Origin: Reichenbachiella agariperforans | Lineage (GTDB): Bacteria > Bacteroidota > Bacteroidia > Cytophagales > Cyclobacteriaceae | Assembly: GCF_900142205.1 (NCBI RefSeq) | Contig: NZ_FRAA01000001.1 | Location: forward strand, 1-50,233 | Direction of reading: 5' to 3' | DNA: 50,233 bases | Shown here: positions 45,481-50,233 of the stretch, in pieces | How positions within the stretch are numbered: the stretch's first letter is position 1 | How the letters are laid out: each line of letters begins with the position of its first letter | Made by a program: the position numbers and the translations under genes | The notes under the pieces: generated by a model | What the model saw: the letters and a program-made list of their open reading frames with translations, nothing else | Databases searched by the model: none | Told to the model about the DNA's origin: nothing

Positions 45481-46782
45481 CTAATTTTGTTGCTCGCGCA
45501 GGTAGGTAGCAAGTAGCTTTTCAAGTAGTTCATCCTTAGACAAGTGCATCAACTGATCTTTGAATTCTCGTTTGGTCGCTTCGTCGAGTTTGTCTCCGAC
45601 GGGTTTAGATTTAGCAATTTTCCCTCCCCAAATAATCGCCTTATCTACCAATTGATCCTTGGCGCTCGGGATAGGAAGCTGGTGGAGTTGGAGTTGGAGC
45701 GTGCGTTCTATCTCTTTCATTTTGTCTATCTCCTCTGGGAAGACAAAAGTCAAACTCACGCCTTTCTTGCCCGCACGGGATGTACGGCCACTACGGTGCG
45801 TGTAGGACTCGCTCGTATCAGGCAGATGGTATTGTAGTACTACCGCTACATCATCTACATCTACTCCTCGTGCTGCCACATCCGTCGCGATTAGGAAATC
45901 AATATACCCTGCACGATACTGATCCATGACTTTGTTTCTCAATCCCTGAGGCAAATCCCCATGTATCGCCCCACTGCTCATCTTATGCGCAGACAGTTGT
46001 TTATAGAGCTTTTGTACACCTGATTTGGTACGACAAAAGATAATGACCTTTTTGCCCGTGTATTTTTTGAGGAAATGCAGTAGGACATTCATCTTCTCCT
46101 CAGCAGGCACGATGATCGCCTGGTGTTTGATATCTGTATTGGTACGCTCCGCCTCTCCTACGAGTACTTTCTTGAGCTCTTTGTGAAGGTATTTCTTAAC
46201 GATATGCTGAATATCATCTGGCATGGTCGCAGAGAACAACCAAGTCGCATACTGTCGATTGGCAGTCGCCAAGATCTTATCGATATCGGTTTTGAATCCC
46301 TTCAACAGCATTTCGTCCGCTTCGTCAAACACGACCTGATTGATCGTCTCCAGATGAACCACCTGTCGCTGCACCAGATCCATGAGTCGCCCTGGGGTAG
46401 CTACGATCACATGCGAACCGTTGCTGAGGTCATGGATTTGTGCTTTGAGGGATACTCCTCCATATATGGATTCTATTTTGAGTCCCTCTATATGCTTGGC
46501 TAGTCCTGTCAGCTCCTTGCCTACCTGCTCACACAACTCTCGAGTAGGCACCAATACGACTGCCTGAACCTTGCCAATACTCGTATCGATACGCGAAAGC
46601 AAAGGAATGCCATAGGCAAAAGTCTTGCCTGTCCCCGTCGCTGATCGCCCAATAAAATCCCCCTCATGCGCCATCAACACAGGTATCGTCTGCGCCTGTA
46701 TCTCGCTAGGGACTTCTATACCCTTTTCTTGTAAGGCTTTAATGATCGGTGAAGGGATATTCTCGGACGAAAAGTTATTCAT
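45481..46782 (-). CDS. DEAD-box RNA helicase
   Basis: A 433-residue ATP-dependent RNA helicase with all core motifs: Q-motif PSEIQAQTIPVL, motif I SATGTGKT, Ia PTRELCEQV, Ib TPGRL, II VFDEADEML, III SATMP, IV IIFCRTK, V ATDVAARGVD and VI HRSGRTSRAG. The 70-residue C-terminal part (KAIIWGGKIAKSKPV) is short, with no RGG or RRM domain, so a RhlE/DbpA-like or cold-response role cannot be separated. It acts on RNA remodelling in ribosome assembly or decay. It stands alone on its strand, between the sigma operon and the Gfo/Idh/MocA gene. Confidence 0.93.
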   Translation of the reverse strand: MNNFSSENIPSPIIKALQEKGIEVPSEIQAQTIPVLMAHEGDFIGRSATGTGKTFAYGIPLLSRIDTSIGKVQAVVLVPTRELCEQVGKELTGLAKHIEGLKIESIYGGVSLKAQIHDLSNGSHVIVATPGRLMDLVQRQVVHLETINQVVFDEADEMLLKGFKTDIDKILATANRQYATWLFSATMPDDIQHIVKKYLHKELKKVLVGEAERTNTDIKHQAIIVPAEEKMNVLLHFLKKYTGKKVIIFCRTKSGVQKLYKQLSAHKMSSGAIHGDLPQGLRNKVMDQYRAGYIDFLIATDVAARGVDVDDVAVVLQYHLPDTSESYTHRSGRTSRAGKKGVSLTFVFPEEIDKMKEIERTLQLQLHQLPIPSAKDQLVDKAIIWGGKIAKSKPVGDKLDEATKREFKDQLMHLSKDELLEKLLATYLREQQN

Positions 46783-46875
46783 AAGATGTGCTTTTTAGCG
46801 TTTCGGCAAAGCTAGGCATATAATCTATAGGGTGAGCCATAGACGTGACAATCAACATGGGCTAACCAACGGGAC

Positions 46876-47865
46876 TTAGTGCACGCCAAGTATGCGATCC
46901 ATCACCCAACTCGTATGCGCACCTGACTCTCCTAACGAAGGATGCGTGCCTTGGCCTGCGAGATGATCTCTCATATCCTGGACATGATGTAGCTGTACTG
47001 CTCCAGGGTGAGCAATCTCCAAAGCCTGTCGGCCTTCAGCAGTTTCTAACACCACAGGCTGCTCATCAAAGACCGAAAAGGAAATAGTCCCTAGACTACC
47101 ATAGATTTTCACACTATCCTCGTAACCGAAAGTCCCAAAGTTCCAGCTCCCTGTACCCGTCACTGTACTCGTATGTAGCCACGAGGCGGCAAACGCATCC
47201 TTGGCTCCATACAGTCCCTGTTGGTTGAGACTAATGCCAGAAACGTCCTTCATCTCCCCTAGCAAATAGGCAAACAAATCTAATCCATGACTCGCCAAGT
47301 CGTCGAAGTACCCTCCAGGTGCTACGACAGGATCAGTACGCCAGTTGTACTCCTTGCTTTGGTCTTGGTCACTTGGCCCTTTGCTGTAGTGCCAACTGAT
47401 GTGTCGAACCGTCCCTACTTTCCCCGCATCTATCCAAGATTTCACTTGTGTAAATCTCGGTAGTGACCGTCTGTAGTATGCCACGAATAAGGGCAAGCCC
47501 TTCTCCTTGAACGCTTCGACGATGGCTTTGCTTTCAGCATAACTAGGTGCTAGTGGTTTTTCGATACAACAAGGTTTGCCAGCAGCAGCTACTTTTTTAG
47601 CGTAGTGTAGATGCACATCTGGTGGAGTCGCGATATACACCGCGTCTACTTCAGGGTCGGCGATGAGCGCATCCGCATCACCATAGTAGCGTGCCACGCC
47701 ATGACGCTCGGCATAGTCACGGGCTTTGTCTAGGTCTCGTCGCATGACTGCTACGATTTCGAACCCATCAGTCTGCTGATAGGCAGGACCACTTTTGACC
47801 TCTGTGACATCTCCACATCCTATGATTCCCCACTTGATGACTTTTTGCTCTTTTCCTTCTGACAT
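46876..47865 (-). CDS. Gfo/Idh/MocA family NAD(P)-dependent oxidoreductase
   Basis: A 329-residue dehydrogenase. The Rossmann motif is KWGIIGCGDVTEVKSGPAYQ (about 10-30). CIEKPLAPSYAES (about 98-110) contains the conserved EKP lysine used as an active-site residue. The C-terminal half is the family alpha/beta domain (APGGYFDDLASHGLDLFAYLLGEM, with the conserved Asp and His). Most members oxidise or epimerise sugars, inositols or bile-pigment-like compounds; the substrate is unknown. The ATG at 47865 is sound. It shares its orientation with the reductase at 47958 but 92 bp and a different theme separate them. Confidence 0.9.
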   Translation of the reverse strand: MSEGKEQKVIKWGIIGCGDVTEVKSGPAYQQTDGFEIVAVMRRDLDKARDYAERHGVARYYGDADALIADPEVDAVYIATPPDVHLHYAKKVAAAGKPCCIEKPLAPSYAESKAIVEAFKEKGLPLFVAYYRRSLPRFTQVKSWIDAGKVGTVRHISWHYSKGPSDQDQSKEYNWRTDPVVAPGGYFDDLASHGLDLFAYLLGEMKDVSGISLNQQGLYGAKDAFAASWLHTSTVTGTGSWNFGTFGYEDSVKIYGSLGTISFSVFDEQPVVLETAEGRQALEIAHPGAVQLHHVQDMRDHLAGQGTHPSLGESGAHTSWVMDRILGVH

Positions 47866-47957
47866 TATTGTTCGTTTTTGCTATTCGCTAAAAAACAAAC
47901 TTAGTGTTGAGACGATTCAAAAAGAAGCCGTTGCTCTATTTATGTTTTCATCTGTTG

Positions 47958-48539
47958 TTAACCTTTGGTTTCACGTGCAGCCAGTGCCGTTACTTTGTCT
48001 AGCCATTTGGCTCTTATCTCAGGAGTCGATTTATTGACTGAGCCGAAAAAAGTAGTCTTGACAGGTTTAACCCCACAGAACTCTAAAGTCCCTTTTTTGA
48101 GTTGGTGTGTAGCAGGCTGTTTCATAACCCAACGATAGTACCATTCCGGAGAGTCTCCTGTTGTGATAATTCGAGCTGTTTTTCCTTTTAGCAATTGATT
48201 GGGAAACACTTTCCCTTCTTCAAACTTAAAAGTTACACCAGGTAAGAAAGTTCTATCAATGAAGCCCTTCATCAACGCAGGGAATCCATACCACCATATC
48301 GGGTGGATCCAAACCATGTGATCGCACCATTTGATTTGCGTTATTGCGTCCTCGAGATCAGGCTCTAGCTCCTGCACCTTTTTATATCCCTGTCTTAGCT
48401 GCACATCAAAAGCCAACTCATGTAGATGGATGGTTCTTACTTCTGCGTTTTGCACTCCGTTTTCATAAGCATTTACTAGTGCAGTGCTCAATCCATTCAC
48501 ATCAGTATTCCCATTGATAATCAAAACTTTATTAATCAT
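47958..48539 (-). CDS. NAD(P)H-dependent quinone/flavin reductase (flavodoxin-2 fold)
   Basis: A 193-residue flavoprotein of the NQO1/MdaB/KefF-like group. The N-terminus KVLIINGNTDVNGLSTALVNAYENG forms the FMN/FAD phosphate loop. HPIWWYGFPALMKGFIDRTFLPGVTFKF (about 80-108) is the signature of Flavodoxin_2 proteins. Such enzymes reduce quinones or nitro compounds by two electrons, protecting against electrophiles. It is divergent from a TetR-type regulator gene; the shared upstream region has two palindromic operators, so it is probably repressed by that regulator and induced by a toxic substrate. Confidence 0.9.
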   Translation of the reverse strand: MINKVLIINGNTDVNGLSTALVNAYENGVQNAEVRTIHLHELAFDVQLRQGYKKVQELEPDLEDAITQIKWCDHMVWIHPIWWYGFPALMKGFIDRTFLPGVTFKFEEGKVFPNQLLKGKTARIITTGDSPEWYYRWVMKQPATHQLKKGTLEFCGVKPVKTTFFGSVNKSTPEIRAKWLDKVTALAARETKG

Positions 48540-48571
48540 AATCTATATGTTATCTATTCGTTTTTACGTTT

Positions 48572-48612
48572 TAGGTCGAATGACCTATAGCAATTGTAGG
48601 TCATTCGACCTA
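48572..48612. promoter_or_regulatory. Double TetR-type operator between divergent genes
   Basis: Two sites, TAGGTCGAATGACCTA (48572-48587) and TAGGTCATTCGACCTA (48597-48612), are exact inverses of each other; each also contains the inverted AGGTC/GACCT half-sites around a 4-bp centre. Centre-to-centre distance is 25 bp. They lie 27 bp before the TetR ATG and 33 bp before the reductase ATG. Probable binding site of the TetR protein encoded next to it. Confidence 0.85.
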
Positions 48613-48639
48613 TTTTAGCAACAAAGCGATAAGAAATAA

Positions 48640-49194
48640 ATGGGAAAGCGAGAACAAACCATCGATACGATACTACAAACGACCATGAAATTATTGGCCA
48701 GCGAAGGACTGGGAAAGCTATCTATGCGCCGTGTGGCCAACGAATCTTCAGTGAGTTTGAGCAACCTTCAGTACTACTTCAAGGACATAGAAGCCTTGCT
48801 GATTGCGGTAGTGGCTAACTACTTTGAATGGTGCGCGCAGGAAGTGCAAGACAACATCTCCAACAGCCAAGATGCTCGTTTTGAAACTTTCCTTCGCAAC
48901 ATCCTAACGGATCATTTGGTGGTAGGCGGAAAGACAGACCGTTGCATTATGTTTAGAGAAATATGGGCTCTTTCCTCTCGCAGTACTGCAATAGATACGG
49001 CTGTCAATCAATACTATAATGCGTATTGCAAACAGGTGGTCAGTACCTTAGCAAACTACTCCGCTCAACCAGCAGTAGTAGCGGCATTGCTACTGCCCTA
49101 TGTAGAAGGTTATTCGATCATGGGCAACAGTCTGACACTAGATAAGAAACAAGTCATGGATTCACTGATAGCAGTAATCGTTGGATTGGGGTAG
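48640..49194 (+). CDS. TetR/AcrR family transcriptional regulator
   Basis: A 184-residue repressor. The N-terminal HTH is clear (IDTILQTTMKLLASEGLGKLSMRRVANESSVSLSNLQYYFKDIEALLIAVVANYF), with the 'LYYHFxxKexL'-like recognition helix. The C-terminal ligand-binding domain is helical and divergent, as usual (FRNILTDHLVVGGKTDRCIMFREIWALSSRS). It is divergent from the quinone-reductase-like gene and the double operator lies between them, so it most likely represses that gene and itself. The inducer is unknown but, by family habit, is a small aromatic or electrophilic compound. Confidence 0.93.
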   Translation: MGKREQTIDTILQTTMKLLASEGLGKLSMRRVANESSVSLSNLQYYFKDIEALLIAVVANYFEWCAQEVQDNISNSQDARFETFLRNILTDHLVVGGKTDRCIMFREIWALSSRSTAIDTAVNQYYNAYCKQVVSTLANYSAQPAVVAALLLPYVEGYSIMGNSLTLDKKQVMDSLIAVIVGLG

Positions 49195-49238
49195 AAACTT
49201 AGATGGGAAAAGCAATAAATCACGTTAATCTAAACAAA

Positions 49239-49284
49239 AAGGGCATGTTCTCTAGTTGTGTTTACAACTAGAGAACATGCCCTT
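49239..49284 (-). terminator. Strong intrinsic terminator of the T9SS gene
   Basis: A perfect 21-bp stem with a 4-base loop (GTTT); arms begin AAGGGCATGTTCTC and end GAGAACATGCCCTT. On the complement it runs into TTTTTGTTT. It lies 17 bp from the stop of the secreted T9SS protein at 49301 and may also stop transcripts from the TetR gene. Confidence 0.92.
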
Positions 49285-49300
49285 ATCGATACCATTTAAA

Positions 49301-50233
49301 CTATTGCTTTAATACCTTATAAAATCGCACACTATTGTTATCCTCTTCTACCTTAAGCAGATAGAAATTAGATGAGTGGGGCAAGGATATGTTGACGTCA
49401 GTAGTCTCAACCCATCTATGGGTGGCATATAATCTACCTGACATATCTATAACCTGTATTGTACCTGTAAATGGCTTTTCTGTCTGCAAACTGATTTGAT
49501 CATGTGTGGGATTAGGATAAAACACCAATTCCTCGTTTAACGAATCTTCTGCTCCCAACACATTTGTACCATCTAGATTTGATTTGATCACCACACTACT
49601 ATTGACCAGAGTGATTTCATAATTGTCCGCTGATCCTCCCGACAAAACAATCGGGTACACTGCAGATGAGGCACTGACCACCGCTGTGGAACTAATAGTT
49701 GGCAACTCTATGTCCGAGGCTGTGTCATCATATACCAATCCCTCCAATGACATAGTCAGTTCAGGAATCTCTGAATTGACTTTGACTACAACAATATTTG
49801 CTCTGATCGTCAAGGGTGCTTTGTCAATCACCAAATCCGCTGTAACCTGTGCTCCAGTATAAGGAGGAAATGCCTCCTGCGTTGCTGTTATCGTCACAGA
49901 GCCTGAAGCTTTGATCGTAGCAGTAGTTCCAATGACCGATAGGATATCACTATTAGAAGAAGTATAGTTGATGACTCCCTCACTATCACTGTTCGCTCCC
50001 AGTTCGAAAACAGGGTCTCCGTATACTTTGTCTGTCAAAGCCAAAGTTAAATTCGGCAATTCTAGTTCTTCTACTACTGCTATGATCGTGAAAGAAAAAG
50101 TCCCTTCGTCTGCATCATCACTGCTAATGGTCACCGTCTCTTCATAAGTCCCAGCCGCCGCTCCAGTCAAAGACACGGTAAAGGTGACCACTTCGTCTAC
50201 TGCTACTGTCGACACAGCACTCGTCACCACATA
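49301..50233 (-). CDS. T9SS-secreted MBG-type repeat protein, 5' end outside window
   Basis: The frame is open to the window edge (310 codons visible), so the N-terminus is missing. The visible part has beta-sandwich repeats. The first (SVDADEGTFSFTI-like, TYEETVTISSDDADEG) resembles HYDR/ASPM-like domains. The next two (VINYTSSNSDILSVIGTTATI, then PLTIRANIVVVKVNSEIPELTMSLEGLVYDD) are MBG-like (Ig-like) repeats common in Bacteroidota adhesins. The last 75 residues (LVFYPNPTHDQISL, then MSGRLYATHRW, ending RFYKVLKQ) are a type A T9SS sorting domain, so the protein is exported and surface-attached. Probably a large adhesin or surface structural protein. Confidence 0.9.
   Translation of the reverse strand, partial: YVVTSAVSTVAVDEVVTFTVSLTGAAAGTYEETVTISSDDADEGTFSFTIIAVVEELELPNLTLALTDKVYGDPVFELGANSDSEGVINYTSSNSDILSVIGTTATIKASGSVTITATQEAFPPYTGAQVTADLVIDKAPLTIRANIVVVKVNSEIPELTMSLEGLVYDDTASDIELPTISSTAVVSASSAVYPIVLSGGSADNYEITLVNSSVVIKSNLDGTNVLGAEDSLNEELVFYPNPTHDQISLQTEKPFTGTIQVIDMSGRLYATHRWVETTDVNISLPHSSNFYLLKVEEDNNSVRFYKVLKQ

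Overview
The window reads as a chromosomal segment of a member of the Bacteroidota, most likely a marine gliding member of the Cytophagales. The evidence is two proteins with type IX secretion C-terminal sorting domains (39247-41058 and 49301-50233), a PorE-like OmpA/PD40 protein, DUF481-type outer-membrane proteins, a hybrid histidine kinase/AraC regulator, frequent TTG starts, and few Shine-Dalgarno sequences. The genus is not determined. I saw no rRNA, tRNA or CRISPR array.

Layout. 1-5043 is cell-envelope: a truncated helical-repeat protein and a three-gene operon (PorE-like OmpA protein plus two DUF481 paralogues). 5264-11105 is mostly housekeeping: a YbiT-type ABC-F ATPase, an HI0933-type flavoprotein, truC, another outer-membrane protein and an EamA transporter. 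11193-15254 is one giant AsmA-like gene, bracketed by about 90-bp direct repeats that look like two copies of the EamA 3' end. Next come a lone receiver-domain protein and ppc, three small genes, a collagen-like lipoprotein, a hybrid kinase/AraC regulator, an ECF42-type sigma factor with its DGPF partner, and greB.

27398-31534 is an accessory island. Two diverged copies of an interspersed repeat enclose an A/T-rich three-gene operon: an RnlA-like HEPN ribonuclease, a protein with a full RNase HIII catalytic core, and a TPR protein ending in a cold-shock-like domain. The first two share the same kind of N-terminal domain. This is the best candidate for an undescribed defence or toxin-antitoxin system, because E. 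coli RnlA is functionally tied to RNase H but the two are not encoded together there.

31769-39023 holds a LodA/LodB-type quinoprotein oxidase locus: a haem-motif lipoprotein, a LodA-like CTQ enzyme and its LodB-like flavoprotein, followed by a small-molecule kinase-like protein and a CysQ/IMPase-like phosphatase. 39247-41943 is a secreted amidase with a TolB-like propeller protein. The rest holds a lipocalin-like lipoprotein, an ECF sigma/anti-sigma pair, a DEAD-box helicase, a Gfo/Idh/MocA oxidoreductase, a divergent quinone-reductase-like/TetR pair with two clear operator palindromes, and the end of a secreted T9SS protein.

The second unusual structure is a noncoding array present at two places 22 kb apart (21634-21737 and 43472-43706). 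Near-palindromic 16-bp units are separated by 6-bp spacers with an almost exact 22-bp period: five units in one array and eleven in the other. It is not coding, because 22 is not a multiple of 3, and it does not fit CRISPR geometry. I do not recognise it as a named repeat.
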